Assembly (NCBI GenBank): GCA_004322425.1
Contig: SCVJ01000042.1
Location: forward strand, 1 to 64,000
DNA length: 64,000 nucleotides
Direction: 5' to 3'
Source: Chitinophagaceae bacterium
GTDB lineage: Bacteria > Bacteroidota > Bacteroidia > Chitinophagales > Chitinophagaceae
Position numbers and translations under genes: made by a program. The notes beneath the pieces are model-generated. The model made no database searches. It was not told the DNA's origin and worked only from the letters and a program-made list of their open reading frames with translations. Shown piece by piece: positions 19,208-28,691 of the stretch (the stretch's first letter is position 1; each line of letters starts with the position of its first letter).

Positions 19208-20065
19208 ATGAAAGGAATAATATTGGCAGGCGGTTCGGGAACTCGATTGTATCCATTAACTAAAGCTGTTTCCAAACAGTTGATGCCCGTGTACGACAAA
19301 CCGATGATTTATTATCCGCTATCTACTTTGATGATGGCAGGCATCAATGAAATTCTAATTATCACTACGCCAGAAGACAGCGCCTCTTTCAAAAAATTAT
19401 TGGGCGATGGAACCCAATTAGGTTGCAGATTCGAATATGCAGTTCAGGAAATTCCAAACGGACTTGCAAAAGCATTTGTAATTGGCGAAAAATTTATTGG
19501 AAATGAAAAAGTAGCACTCATACTCGGCGATAATATTTTTTACGGAGTTGGAATGGGACGACAACTTGAAAACTTAACAAACATAGATGGTGGCTCTGTT
19601 TTTGCATATCGTGTTTCCGATCCGGAACGATACGGTGTAGTAGAATTTGATCATGCAATGAAGGCAATTTCTATTGAAGAAAAACCTACAAATCCAAAAT
19701 CTAACTTTGCAGTACCCGGACTTTACTTTTATGATAATGAAGTAGTGAATATTGCAAAAAATAGTCAACCATCTGCTCGTGGCGAATATGAAATAACCGA
19801 TGTAAATAAAGCCTATCTCGAAAAAGGACAATTAAAAGTTGCCATCTTAGATCGTGGTACGGCTTGGCTTGATACTGGAACTTTTGAATCGCTCAGTGAT
19901 GCCAGTGAATTTGTTCGTGTTATTGAAAAAAGACAAGGAGCAAAAATTGGTTGTATTGAAGAAGTAGCTTTTCGAAAAGACTTTATTTCTAAAAGTCAAT
20001 TATTAGAATTAGCAGAGCCATTAAAAAAAAGTGGCTATGGAGAATACCTTCTCCGGATTTCGTAA
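19208..20065 (+). CDS. rfbA: Glucose-1-phosphate thymidylyltransferase
   Basis: Nucleotidyltransferase joining dTTP and glucose-1-phosphate to dTDP-glucose, the substrate of the neighbouring RfbB. The signature [13 protein letters not shown] lies at 6-18, with Lys23 in [19 protein letters not shown] carries the metal-binding Asp, and [20 protein letters not shown] is family-typical. The length of 285 residues is close to RmlA. It forms a two-gene pathway unit with rfbB. A gap of 200 bases follows before the next cluster gene. Confidence 0.95.
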   Translation: MKGIILAGGSGTRLYPLTKAVSKQLMPVYDKPMIYYPLSTLMMAGINEILIITTPEDSASFKKLLGDGTQLGCRFEYAVQEIPNGLAKAFVIGEKFIGNEKVALILGDNIFYGVGMGRQLENLTNIDGGSVFAYRVSDPERYGVVEFDHAMKAISIEEKPTNPKSNFAVPGLYFYDNEVVNIAKNSQPSARGEYEITDVNKAYLEKGQLKVAILDRGTAWLDTGTFESLSDASEFVRVIEKRQGAKIGCIEEVAFRKDFISKSQLLELAEPLKKSGYGEYLLRIS

Positions 20066-20091
20066 TTAAAATTTAACTTGCACAACTATAA

Positions 20092-20123
20092 TTGATATAT
20101 ATTTTTTGTAGGAACTAATTTTG
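20092..20123 (+). promoter_or_regulatory. Candidate Bacteroidota promoter before the dehydratase-gmd-fcl genes
   Basis: TTG at 20092-20094 (-33-like) and TAATTTTG at 20116-20123 (-7 consensus TAnnTTTG) are 21 bases apart, within the normal range. It lies in the 200-base gap after rfbA and would leave a leader of about 135 bases before the next gene, in which I see no clear structure. Confidence 0.4.
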
Positions 20124-20265
20124 CATAATTATGGTGGATGAAATTGCATATAGTTTTTTTATAATTTGTTTGTAGAACCGATAACTTACTGTAACTTCAT
20201 TTGAAAGAGTGGTGGCCGAGCATCCTCTTTAATCAAATTTACTAGCCCAAACCAAAACCTATTTG

Positions 20266-22194
20266 ATGTTCAAAAAATTCAAAATAGTTCCGCGTAGAGT
20301 AATCTTTTTGCTGGATTTATCCGTTTGTTCTTTTGCATTGTTATTGGCTTATTTTATTAGCTTCAATTTTTCTATTGACGCCAACAAGCTAAAAGAGTTG
20401 GGGACTAATTTAGTAATTGTTCTGCTAATTACTTCTATTACATTTATCAATTTTAAATCGTATTCGGGGATTGTTCGGTATACGAGTTTGCAGGATGGTT
20501 TACGAATCTCAATGGCTACGGCGTGTAGCACTACATTTTTATTCTTCATTAATTTAATTGCTGTCAGTTCAAATTCTTCGTTTTTTTCTTTTCCAACAAT
20601 TCCATTGCTGATTTACACGTTGTTAAGTTTTTTTATGTTGATCAGTTATCGTTTACTGGTAAGGTTTGGCTTTACTTATTTGCGTAACATAAATCAACAT
20701 CGTAAAACGTTAATTATTTACGGAGCCGGTGAAGCAGGTGTGATTACCAAAAAAATATTGGATCAGGATATCCATTCCAATTCTGTAGTCGTAGCTTTTT
20801 TGGATGATGATATTCATAAAGTGGGGAAGCTTGTCAACGGTGTTCAAATTTATCATTCGCTGGATTTTTATTTGCTCTGCGAAAAGCATAAAATTGATGA
20901 ACTGATTATTGCTGCGTTTAATTTATCGCCAAATAAAAAAAATGAGTTGGTAGATTATTGTTTGGATCGCGAGATAACCGTGTTGAGTGTGCCACCGATG
21001 GAAAATTGGATTAACGGGCAGTTTCAAAAAAGACAATTACAAAGTATAAAGATTGAACAATTGCTGGAACGAGATCCTATTCGCATAAATAATTCTGAAT
21101 TATCGTTACAGCTAAATTCAAAAAGAATATTAGTAACTGGTGCTGCCGGCTCCATTGGTAGTGAATTGGTGCGACAATTATTAAAGTTTCAACCCAAAAC
21201 ACTTATTCTATGTGATGTAGCAGAAACACCATTATATCAATTAGAACTTCAGTTAGAAGAAATTAAAAAGAAAACTAATTGTGTTTACTTTTTAGGAAAC
21301 GTGACGAATGAGGAAAGGATGGAAGAATTATTTCATCGTTATCAACCGCAATTCATTTATCACGCGGCGGCATACAAGCATGTTCCGATGATGGAATCCT
21401 GTCCATCCGAAGCAATCTTGACTAATGTACAGGGAACAAAAATTATTGCCGACTTAGCTGCGAAATATAAAGCGCAACGTTTAGTAATGGTTTCTACCGA
21501 CAAAGCTGTTAACCCAACTAACGTAATGGGTGCTTCCAAACGAATAGCTGAAAACTATATTCAGTTTTTACATAACAAAAGTAGTATTAACGAAGAAGGT
21601 GTAAAATTCATAACAACCCGTTTCGGAAACGTGCTGGGTTCTAATGGTTCGGTTATTCCACTTTTTAAAGAACAAATTGAAAATGGAGGTCCGGTAACTG
21701 TAACACATCCGGACATTGTTCGATATTTTATGACTATTCCCGAAGCGAGCCAATTAGTATTGGAAGCGGGTTCAATGGGAAAAGGTGGTGAAATTTTTGT
21801 TTTCGATATGGGTAAGTCAATAACTATTTTGGAACTAGCAAAGAAGATGATACGACTGTATGGGTTTGTACCGGGCGTTGATATTGATATTAAGTTTACA
21901 GGTTTACGTTCTGGCGAAAAACTTTTTGAGGAATTATTAGCAGACTCTGAAAATTCAATTCCTACCTATAATGAAAAAATATTGATTGCTAAAACGACAC
22001 AAAATCACCAATCAAATTTCAGCAAACAACTTGAAGAGCTATTTCAATTAGCAACACAAAAAGATTCGGATTTATTGCAGGTTAGTAAAATGAAAGAATT
22101 GGTGCCTGAGTTTATCAGTAAAAATTCTAAATTTGAAGTGCTAGATGAAAAAAGAAATGAATCTAAAGTTATTTCTATTACGCGTTCAGCATAG
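20266..22194 (+). CDS. Membrane-bound nucleotide-sugar 4,6-dehydratase (CapD/WbpM/FlaA1-like)
   Basis: Two-part protein of 642 residues. About four hydrophobic helices fill residues 10-130. A nucleotide-binding 'CoA-binding-like' domain follows ([17 protein letters not shown]), then an extended SDR catalytic domain with [14 protein letters not shown] (from about 292) and [18 protein letters not shown]. The TDK motif and MGxSK are those of UDP-GlcNAc 4,6-dehydratases of the WbpM/PglF group, which make the 4-keto-6-deoxy intermediate for QuiNAc, FucNAc or bacillosamine. The ATG at 20266 is used; the preceding TTG adds one residue. No aminotransferase accompanies it here, so the end sugar is unknown. 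Confidence 0.87.
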   Translation: MFKKFKIVPRRVIFLLDLSVCSFALLLAYFISFNFSIDANKLKELGTNLVIVLLITSITFINFKSYSGIVRYTSLQDGLRISMATACSTTFLFFINLIAVSSNSSFFSFPTIPLLIYTLLSFFMLISYRLLVRFGFTYLRNINQHRKTLIIYGAGEAGVITKKILDQDIHSNSVVVAFLDDDIHKVGKLVNGVQIYHSLDFYLLCEKHKIDELIIAAFNLSPNKKNELVDYCLDREITVLSVPPMENWINGQFQKRQLQSIKIEQLLERDPIRINNSELSLQLNSKRILVTGAAGSIGSELVRQLLKFQPKTLILCDVAETPLYQLELQLEEIKKKTNCVYFLGNVTNEERMEELFHRYQPQFIYHAAAYKHVPMMESCPSEAILTNVQGTKIIADLAAKYKAQRLVMVSTDKAVNPTNVMGASKRIAENYIQFLHNKSSINEEGVKFITTRFGNVLGSNGSVIPLFKEQIENGGPVTVTHPDIVRYFMTIPEASQLVLEAGSMGKGGEIFVFDMGKSITILELAKKMIRLYGFVPGVDIDIKFTGLRSGEKLFEELLADSENSIPTYNEKILIAKTTQNHQSNFSKQLEELFQLATQKDSDLLQVSKMKELVPEFISKNSKFEVLDEKRNESKVISITRSA

Positions 22195-22229
22195 TTTTTA
22201 TTACCTTTCTCTTTTTAATTTTATTACGT

Positions 22230-23339
22230 ATGAAAGTTGCTTTAATTACCGGCATCACCGGACAGGATGGAGCTTATTTAGCCGAACTACTTTTAAAAAA
22301 AGGGTATGAAGTACACGGCATTAAACGGAGATCATCATTGTTAAATACAAATCGTATTGATCATTTGTATCAAGATCCTCACGAAAAAAAAATTAAACTA
22401 AAACTTCATTACGGCGATTTAACCGACAGCACTAATTTAATCAGAATAATTCAGGAAGTACAGCCCGATGAAATTTATAATCTGGCGGCTATGAGTCATG
22501 TACACGTAAGTTTTGAAACGCCGGAATACACGGCTAATGCCGACGGTATTGGTACGCTACGAATTTTGGAAGCAGTGCGATTATTGGGATTGATAAGCAA
22601 AACAAAAATATATCAAGCATCTACTTCCGAATTGTACGGCTTAGTTCAGGAAGTTCCGCAAAACGAAAAAACACCTTTTTATCCACGTTCTCCGTATGGA
22701 GTAGCAAAACTTTATGCCTATTGGATTACGGTAAATTATCGCGAAGCGTATAATATGTTTGCTTGCAATGGTATTTTATTTAATCATGAATCTCCGATAC
22801 GCGGAGAAACTTTTGTAACTCGAAAAATTACTCGTGCTGCTGCAAAAATTGCATTGGGTTTGCAAGATTGTCTTTATCTCGGCAACTTAAATGCGCAAAG
22901 AGATTGGGGGCATGCCAAAGATTATGTAGAAGGAATGTATTTGATGTTGCAACAAGAAAAACCGGAAGACTTTGTTTTAGCAACGGGAATTACTACCACT
23001 ATTCGCGAATTTGTGAGAATGAGTTTTGCAGAATTAGGAATTGAATTGGCTTTCCGAGGAAAAGATGAAACAGAAGAAGGATATGTGAAAAAAAATAATA
23101 GTAATTATAATGTTAAAGAAGGTGATATAATTATAAAGATTGATCCTCGTTATCGTCGGCCTACGGAAGTGGATTTGTTAATTGGCGATGCGTCGAAAGC
23201 AAAAGAAAAATTGGGATGGGAACCGAAATATACTTTAGCCGAATTGGTAAAAGAAATGGTGGCAGCCGATATGGTGTTATTCCAACGAGAACAATATTTG
23301 AAAGAAAATGGATTTGAAATAAAAAATGAGTTCGAATAG
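22230..23339 (+). CDS. gmd: GDP-mannose 4,6-dehydratase
   Basis: First step from GDP-mannose to GDP-L-fucose. The NADP-binding loop is GITGQDG (8-14), the Thr132/Glu134 pair lies in ASTSELYG, and Tyr156-x3-Lys160 lies in [22 protein letters not shown] and [15 protein letters not shown] are Gmd-specific. The 369-residue length is normal. It begins 36 bases after the dehydratase gene and is followed 30 bases later by fcl, the next enzyme of the pathway. Confidence 0.96.
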   Translation: MKVALITGITGQDGAYLAELLLKKGYEVHGIKRRSSLLNTNRIDHLYQDPHEKKIKLKLHYGDLTDSTNLIRIIQEVQPDEIYNLAAMSHVHVSFETPEYTANADGIGTLRILEAVRLLGLISKTKIYQASTSELYGLVQEVPQNEKTPFYPRSPYGVAKLYAYWITVNYREAYNMFACNGILFNHESPIRGETFVTRKITRAAAKIALGLQDCLYLGNLNAQRDWGHAKDYVEGMYLMLQQEKPEDFVLATGITTTIREFVRMSFAELGIELAFRGKDETEEGYVKKNNSNYNVKEGDIIIKIDPRYRRPTEVDLLIGDASKAKEKLGWEPKYTLAELVKEMVAADMVLFQREQYLKENGFEIKNEFE

Positions 23340-23368
23340 TTGTACCGAAAAATAAATGTAACAAACAA

Positions 23369-24301
23369 GTGAATACGAATTCCAAAATTTATGTTGCCGG
23401 TCACAACGGAATGGTTGGTTCGGCTTTAGTAAGAAAGTTGCAGCAAGAAGGCTATAGTAATATTATTAATCGTACTTCAAAAGAATTGGATCTTCGCAAT
23501 CAGCAGGCCGTCGATAATTTTTTCCTAACTGAAAAACCCGAATATGTTTTTCTGGCGGCAGCCAAAGTGGGCGGTATTCTTGCCAACAATACTTATCGCG
23601 CCAATTTTATTTATGATAATTTGATGATGGAGGCGAATATCATTAATGCGTCGTACAATAATGCTGTAAAAAAATTATTGTTTTTAGGATCATCTTGTAT
23701 TTATCCAAAACTAGCTTCACAGCCATTAAAGGAAGAATATTTGTTATCTGGATTTTTGGAATATTCAAATCAGCCCTATGCTATTGCCAAGATTGCTGGT
23801 ATTGAGTTGTGTGAAAGTTATCGTTCACAATACGACTGTAATTTTATTTCAGTGATGCCCACAAATTTGTATGGCACTAACGATAATTATCATCCTGAAA
23901 ATTCTCACGCATTGCCGGCATTGCTTCGCAAAATTATTTTGGCGCAAAGAAATCAAGAATCGGAAGTGGTGATTTGGGGAACCGGTACACCTAAAAGAGA
24001 ATTTTTACATGTTGATGATTTAGCGGATGCTTGTTATTTTTTGATGAAAGATTATAATGAAAAAGGAATCATAAATGTGGGATGCGGGATTGATATTTCA
24101 ATAAATGAGTTAGCTATTTTGATTGCAAAAAAAATTGGGTATGAAGGAAAATTTGTTTTTGACGAATCAAAACTCGACGGTACACCGCGCAAACTGATGG
24201 ATGTTCAAAAAATTACAGCATTGGGTTGGCAATCAAAAATAAGTTTGGAAGATGGCATTGAAAGAACAATAAAAGAAATCAACCAAGCGAAATTATTTTA
24301 G
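23369..24301 (+). CDS. fcl: GDP-L-fucose synthase
   Basis: Epimerase-reductase turning GDP-4-keto-6-deoxymannose into GDP-L-fucose. Visible are the NADPH loop GHNGMVG (11-17), GSSCIYP (107-113, containing the catalytic Ser and the epimerising Cys110) and Tyr137-x3-Lys141 in PYAIAK. The start is GTG at 23369, because no ATG is in frame upstream and the Rossmann motif begins at once. With gmd it gives the cell activated L-fucose for surface glycans. The stop lies only 6 bases from the 3' end of the convergent tRNA-Arg. Confidence 0.95.
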   Translation: MNTNSKIYVAGHNGMVGSALVRKLQQEGYSNIINRTSKELDLRNQQAVDNFFLTEKPEYVFLAAAKVGGILANNTYRANFIYDNLMMEANIINASYNNAVKKLLFLGSSCIYPKLASQPLKEEYLLSGFLEYSNQPYAIAKIAGIELCESYRSQYDCNFISVMPTNLYGTNDNYHPENSHALPALLRKIILAQRNQESEVVIWGTGTPKREFLHVDDLADACYFLMKDYNEKGIINVGCGIDISINELAILIAKKIGYEGKFVFDESKLDGTPRKLMDVQKITALGWQSKISLEDGIERTIKEINQAKLF

Positions 24302-24307
24302 AATTTG

Positions 24308-24379
24308 TGGCCTCGACAGGAATCGAACCTGTATCTGGAGCTTCGGAAACTCTTATACTATCCATTGTACTACGAGGCC
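24308..24379 (-). tRNA. tRNA-Arg (anticodon CCG)
   Basis: A 72-base cloverleaf reads cleanly on the minus strand. The acceptor stem GGCCTCG pairs perfectly with CGAGGCC. The T arm is ACAGG-TTCGATT-CCTGT and the anticodon loop is TTCCGAA, giving anticodon CCG (reads CGG, arginine). The D stem is GTAC/GTAT with one wobble. The discriminator is A and CCA is not encoded. It lies 25 bases downstream of marC on the same strand and 6 bases from the convergent fcl stop. Confidence 0.92.
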
Positions 24380-24404
24380 TCTACCTTGCTGCAATAAATA
24401 AAAA

Positions 24405-24983
24405 TTATTTAATTAATCCGCCAACATTGCTGGTAAATATTTTTACGGCAATAGCCAACAAAATTACACCAAAAAATTTTCGAACAGCAATCATACCTGA
24501 GGGTCCTAATAAATTCTGAATGATCGTTAACGATTTTAAAACGATATAAACAATTATTAGATTTATAAAAATTGAAGATAAAATGATAGCCTCCTCATAA
24601 TTTGCTTTCAACGACATTATTGTTGTTAATGTTCCAGAACCGGCAATTAACGGAAACGCAATGGGAACCACCGTGGCAGCTTTTACATCTTTATCACTTT
24701 TAAAAAATTCCAAACCCAACACCATCTCCAATCCCAAAATAAAAATTACAATCGATCCTCCAACTGCAAATGATTTTTTATCAACGCCAAGCATACTTAA
24801 AAATGGAGCACCCAAAAACAGAAACAAAACCATAAGGCCTCCAGAAATAAGAGTCGCTTTTATCTCACTAATTCCTCCCATTTTTTCTTTCAGCGAAACC
24901 AAAATAGGGACCGAGCCAATAATATCAATTACAGCAAACAATGTAAATGTTACTGTAAGCAGATCTTTTATATCGAATTGCAT
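24405..24983 (-). CDS. MarC-family integral membrane protein
   Basis: A 192-residue protein with about six hydrophobic helices. The start TVTFTLFAVIDIIGSVPILVSL and the conserved PIAFPLIAGSGTLTT in the middle define the MarC (UPF0056) family. The function of the family is not settled; despite the name it is not shown to be a drug pump. A -7-like element TACCTTTG lies on the minus strand at 25000-25007, just upstream. The tRNA-Arg gene follows 25 bases downstream and may be cut from the same transcript. Confidence 0.9.
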   Translation of the reverse strand: MQFDIKDLLTVTFTLFAVIDIIGSVPILVSLKEKMGGISEIKATLISGGLMVLFLFLGAPFLSMLGVDKKSFAVGGSIVIFILGLEMVLGLEFFKSDKDVKAATVVPIAFPLIAGSGTLTTIMSLKANYEEAIILSSIFINLIIVYIVLKSLTIIQNLLGPSGMIAVRKFFGVILLAIAVKIFTSNVGGLIK

Positions 24984-25025
24984 TGAAAATTAATTTGTGC
25001 AAAGGTAAACAGGAGTCGCACATTC

Positions 25026-26984
25026 TTAAAAATCAAACCGTACACCACCCGTTGCTTGAAACCCAACTGTGTTAAAACCACTTACCTCCGTGAATTTACA
25101 GTTTGTAATATTTTTTAAATCTGCAAAAATTTTAAGTCTTGATTTATGGAGTTTATATTCCATAAAAACATTCCATAAAGCATAATTTTTTAAGGTTGTA
25201 TTTATAGAAGAAAAAGTTTGAGGATCAAAATAAGCATCCTTTCTTTCGCCAATAATTTGAATACTGCTGCTGATATAAAACTGCTTGGTGACTCTACTTT
25301 CAACATTTATTCCAAAACTGTTTTTAGGACGGCGAAGTAAATTATAAAAAGTTGTATCGAGATTGCTTGACAGTTTTGTAGTGATGGCACCATCAACATA
25401 ATTATAAAATGTTTTTAAAGAAGTGCTTTTTGTAACCGCCCAAGAAAACTCCAATTCTACACCGTAATCATTTTGTTTGTCTTGATTGATATATTGCGAA
25501 ACCCAAGTTGTAGGATTGAAGTAAAAGAAAATCACATCTTTTACATTTCTATTGTAGGCAACTACTCTGCTATTCCATTTATTGTTTTTAGAAAAATATT
25601 GAACGCCACCTTCAATCGTCAATGCTGATTCTGGTTTCAATTTTTTATTGCCATATTCAGAGAAAAGTTGAAATAGTGATGGCGTTCGATAAGCGGTAGA
25701 AAGATTAGCAAAGAGTTTTATTTTCTGATCAATCATTAAGGAAGGGTTAATGGAAAATACAGAATGGGCGCCGTATTCGGAATGAATGTTGACGCGGCTG
25801 CCGGCTTCGAGTGAAAAATTATTGGCTGTCAATAAATTTAAGGCGCCATAAATACTTATTTGCTGTTGCTGTAAACTGTCGTTTGCATAATGCGTTTGAT
25901 TAGGACCGAAAAATCCAACGGAATTATAGGTTTGGTCTGAGTTAGAATTTCTATAATCTACTCCCAACGTAGTTTTTATATTTTTATTCAATAAAAAGTT
26001 TGTGAATAAATCCATAAAATGTTCGGCTCCTGCGTAAGTTCCTTTTGAATAAATATCATATCCATTTCTGCTTTTGGTGGAATCATCCTGAAACGTACGG
26101 TGGATTTTGTTATAATTATACAGTAAATTAAATTTGGTTTTACCAAAAGAAAATTCATTTCGTACTCCCGCTTGAAAATTTTCTTGATTAAAAGTATAAT
26201 CAAGCTCGTCGGTAAAAGCTCCTTGATCTAAATCGCCGTTATTTTTTGAAAATCTTACATAGGGTTTTGCATAAAACTTTTCTTTTATATTAAATCCTAA
26301 TGAAGCGTGTAGATTATTTTGAGTGTATCCATCTTTATCGGGATTTAAGTTATTGCTAGCAGCTTCATTTATTCCATCGGTATTAAGATGAGAATACCCC
26401 AATTCATAATCAAAAAATTTCTTTGCTCCATTGATATTGATTGCTCCGTTGGTTGTATTATTGGTTCCATAACGTAATGAAGCATTTCCTGCTAATGACT
26501 TATTGTTTCCTTTTTTAGTAATAATATTTATCACTCCCGCAAGTGCATCACTTCCGTATAAAGTAGATTGACTTCCTTTTAAAATTTCAATTCTTTCAAT
26601 ATTATCCACAGAAAAATTTCTGATATCAAAATTTCCACCAATACCCGATGGGTCATAAACAGGTACTCCATCAATTGTAATGAGTGTGTGATCTACTCTT
26701 GCTCCTCGGAGATAAACACTTTTATCTTTCCCGGGATTACTGTTGGCACCATTGATATGCAATCCAACTTGCTCAGTTAATATTTGAGCCAAATCTTTTC
26801 CGCCACTTTTCTCCAATTGTTGTTTTGTAATTACGGATATCACTTTTCCCGTAAGTGAAGTTTTGTTGGGAAATTTGTTGGCGGTTACCACTACTTCATC
26901 TAATAGTTTTGTTGTGGAATCGCTCTGCGCTGAAAGTTGACTGCTGATAATAATTGCAGCCAACACAAAAAAATTCTTTTTCAT
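25026..26984 (-). CDS. btuB: TonB-dependent receptor, BtuB-like (probable vitamin B12 uptake)
   Basis: Outer-membrane active transporter of 652 residues. A signal peptide ends near LSAQ. The TonB-box-like LDEVVVTANKF precedes a plug domain with GKVISVITKQQLEKSGG, VDHTLITIDGVPVYDP and ERIEILKGSQSTLYGSDALAGVINI. The rest is a beta-barrel ending GGVRFDF, with the C-terminal Phe of outer-membrane proteins. The size and the B12 riboswitch directly in front of it on the same strand identify cobalamin or cobinamide as the likely cargo. No B12 ABC transporter follows; the next gene on this strand is marC. Name by analogy and context. Confidence 0.88.
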   Translation of the reverse strand: MKKNFFVLAAIIISSQLSAQSDSTTKLLDEVVVTANKFPNKTSLTGKVISVITKQQLEKSGGKDLAQILTEQVGLHINGANSNPGKDKSVYLRGARVDHTLITIDGVPVYDPSGIGGNFDIRNFSVDNIERIEILKGSQSTLYGSDALAGVINIITKKGNNKSLAGNASLRYGTNNTTNGAININGAKKFFDYELGYSHLNTDGINEAASNNLNPDKDGYTQNNLHASLGFNIKEKFYAKPYVRFSKNNGDLDQGAFTDELDYTFNQENFQAGVRNEFSFGKTKFNLLYNYNKIHRTFQDDSTKSRNGYDIYSKGTYAGAEHFMDLFTNFLLNKNIKTTLGVDYRNSNSDQTYNSVGFFGPNQTHYANDSLQQQQISIYGALNLLTANNFSLEAGSRVNIHSEYGAHSVFSINPSLMIDQKIKLFANLSTAYRTPSLFQLFSEYGNKKLKPESALTIEGGVQYFSKNNKWNSRVVAYNRNVKDVIFFYFNPTTWVSQYINQDKQNDYGVELEFSWAVTKSTSLKTFYNYVDGAITTKLSSNLDTTFYNLLRRPKNSFGINVESRVTKQFYISSSIQIIGERKDAYFDPQTFSSINTTLKNYALWNVFMEYKLHKSRLKIFADLKNITNCKFTEVSGFNTVGFQATGGVRFDF

Positions 26985-27095
26985 TTTAAAGATTTTTTAA
27001 GGTGACTGCTCCCGAAATGAAAAAAAGTTGAGATCGTAAAGTCTTTTCGACGATACATTCTCCGCCTTTCACCCGAAAGCAAAATTGAATGTTAC

Positions 27096-27265
27096 ATGAT
27101 TGGGCAGGTCTTCTGGCTTACTCCTCTGTTTAATGCCTTCCCGCATTTAGAAAAAGCAGTGGCGAAGATTAAACAAATTGTAAAGGATCTTACAGCTACG
27201 GGGATAGCGTCAGCATTTGACTGACTTCCCTTTTAATGGCGCATCGGCGCCAACCAAATCGGTAG
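27096..27265 (-). promoter_or_regulatory. Cobalamin riboswitch controlling the BtuB-like receptor
   Basis: Read on the minus strand, the B12 box AGCCAGAAGACCTGCC lies at 27118-27103. Upstream of it are the conserved GCTGACGCTATCCCCG core, a GCCACTG element and a GGGAAGGC element, in the order of the AdoCbl/cobalamin aptamer. The 5' part is GC-rich with a GGCGCC/GGCGCC-type stem near 27240-27255. The 110 bases between aptamer and ATG (26985-27095) should be the expression platform; a short stem ATCGT/ACGAT is visible near 27040-27060. It should repress the receptor when B12 is plentiful. The exact ends are approximate. Confidence 0.93.
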
Positions 27266-27356
27266 CAAAGGAAAGAGATTGACATTGATTTTCCAAAACA
27301 AAAACTACATCAGATTAAAACACTATTTTAGATTTTTATATTCAACCAAATTCAAG

Positions 27357-28691
27357 ATGTCTAAAAATAAACTGAATCTTTTTTCATTAACCATGATTGT
27401 TATCGGGTTAGTAATTGGTATGGGAATTTTTCGTACTTCAAAAGACACAGCAGAAGCTGCGTTAAATCCCTCTATTTTTTTTGGCGCTTGGATTGTGGGG
27501 GGATTGGTTGCTTTTTGTGGCGCATTAACTTATGCAGAAATTGGAAGTCGTTATCCCGTTACGGGCGGTTATTATAAAATATTTTCTTACGCCTATCATC
27601 CATCCATTGCTTTTGCTATTAACTGTATCATTCTAGTTTCCAATGCCGCTTCATTGGCTGGTGTGGCATTGATTGGAAGTGAATATTTAGCACCGCTATT
27701 GTTTAAGTCGGGCGTTACCGATTCATTAAAAGTGATGATTGCTATCGGCTCCATCATTTTATTTTACTTGGTTAATTTAAAAGGTTTACAGCTAAGTTCT
27801 CAAACACAAAATGTGTTGATGATTATTAAAATAGGCATGCTAGTTGTTTTGATTGCTTCCCTGTTTTTTCCATCGTTGTACAATACAGCTCCGCAAACTA
27901 TCATCGATTTAAAAACGGTGGATACGGGCGCCATTCTTTTATCATTCGGTGTGGCTTTGAAAGCTACTTCGTTTACGTATGGTGGCTACCAGCAAACAAT
28001 CAATTTTGGGGGAGAAATTGAAAATCCGAAAAAGAATATCCCCCGAGGAATTTTCATAGGTATCTTAATAATTGTATCACTTTATTTGTTGGTAAGCTAT
28101 GCCTATTATCGAGTAATTGGATTTAATGAACTAAAAGAAACCAGCAGCATTGCTGCAATTGTTGCCGAAAAAATGTTTGGAGCAACAGGAAGGATTGTTG
28201 CTTCCGGTTTATTATTTATTGCAGTACTGGCTTATGTAAATGTTTTATTGCTCAGCAATCCAAGGGTGATGTATGCCATGAGTGAAGATGGAATTTTACC
28301 AGCTGCTTTTAAAAAGAAAGATGAAAAAAGTGGAGTGTTAACAGTAAGCCTGACAGTTTTTGCAGCAGCTTGCATTGTCGTACTTTTTTTTGCCGATACG
28401 TTTGATAAAATATTAAGCTTTACTATTTTTCTAGATTCCATCGGAATGGCAACATCAGCAGCCACCATTTTTGTGTTGAGAAAAAGAACAAAACATTTAG
28501 ACGGAACGGGAATCTATGCTATGAAATTTTATCCGTGGTTACCCATCATTTTTATACTCACTTATTTGTTTTTGGGAACCATCATTACAATCAAAAATCC
28601 GGAGTATGCTTTGGTTGGGCTATCCGTTTTCGCTGCTTTCTTTTTACTTTACTTTGTGGTGCAATTTTATAATAAAATAAAAAACAAGTAG
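27357..28691 (+). CDS. APC-superfamily amino acid permease
   Basis: Polytopic transporter of about 444 residues with twelve or so hydrophobic helices. It opens LNLFSLTMIVIGLVIGMGIFRT, the family's first helix with the GxGIF substrate-backbone motif. FCGALTYAEIGSRYPVTGGYYKI in helix 3 is also typical. I use the ATG at 27357 (MSKNKLN); the longer frame begins with TTG and would run close to the divergent riboswitch. The next gene, a Cys/Met-family PLP enzyme, starts with GTG overlapping its stop (TAGTG), so the pair is translationally coupled. The substrate is likely an amino acid used by that enzyme. Confidence 0.88.
   Translation: MSKNKLNLFSLTMIVIGLVIGMGIFRTSKDTAEAALNPSIFFGAWIVGGLVAFCGALTYAEIGSRYPVTGGYYKIFSYAYHPSIAFAINCIILVSNAASLAGVALIGSEYLAPLLFKSGVTDSLKVMIAIGSIILFYLVNLKGLQLSSQTQNVLMIIKIGMLVVLIASLFFPSLYNTAPQTIIDLKTVDTGAILLSFGVALKATSFTYGGYQQTINFGGEIENPKKNIPRGIFIGILIIVSLYLLVSYAYYRVIGFNELKETSSIAAIVAEKMFGATGRIVASGLLFIAVLAYVNVLLLSNPRVMYAMSEDGILPAAFKKKDEKSGVLTVSLTVFAAACIVVLFFADTFDKILSFTIFLDSIGMATSAATIFVLRKRTKHLDGTGIYAMKFYPWLPIIFILTYLFLGTIITIKNPEYALVGLSVFAAFFLLYFVVQFYNKIKNK

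Noticed and set aside
24307-24519. 70-codon plus-strand frame over the tRNA and marC end
   Set aside because: It runs through a clear tRNA gene and antisense to MarC coding sequence.
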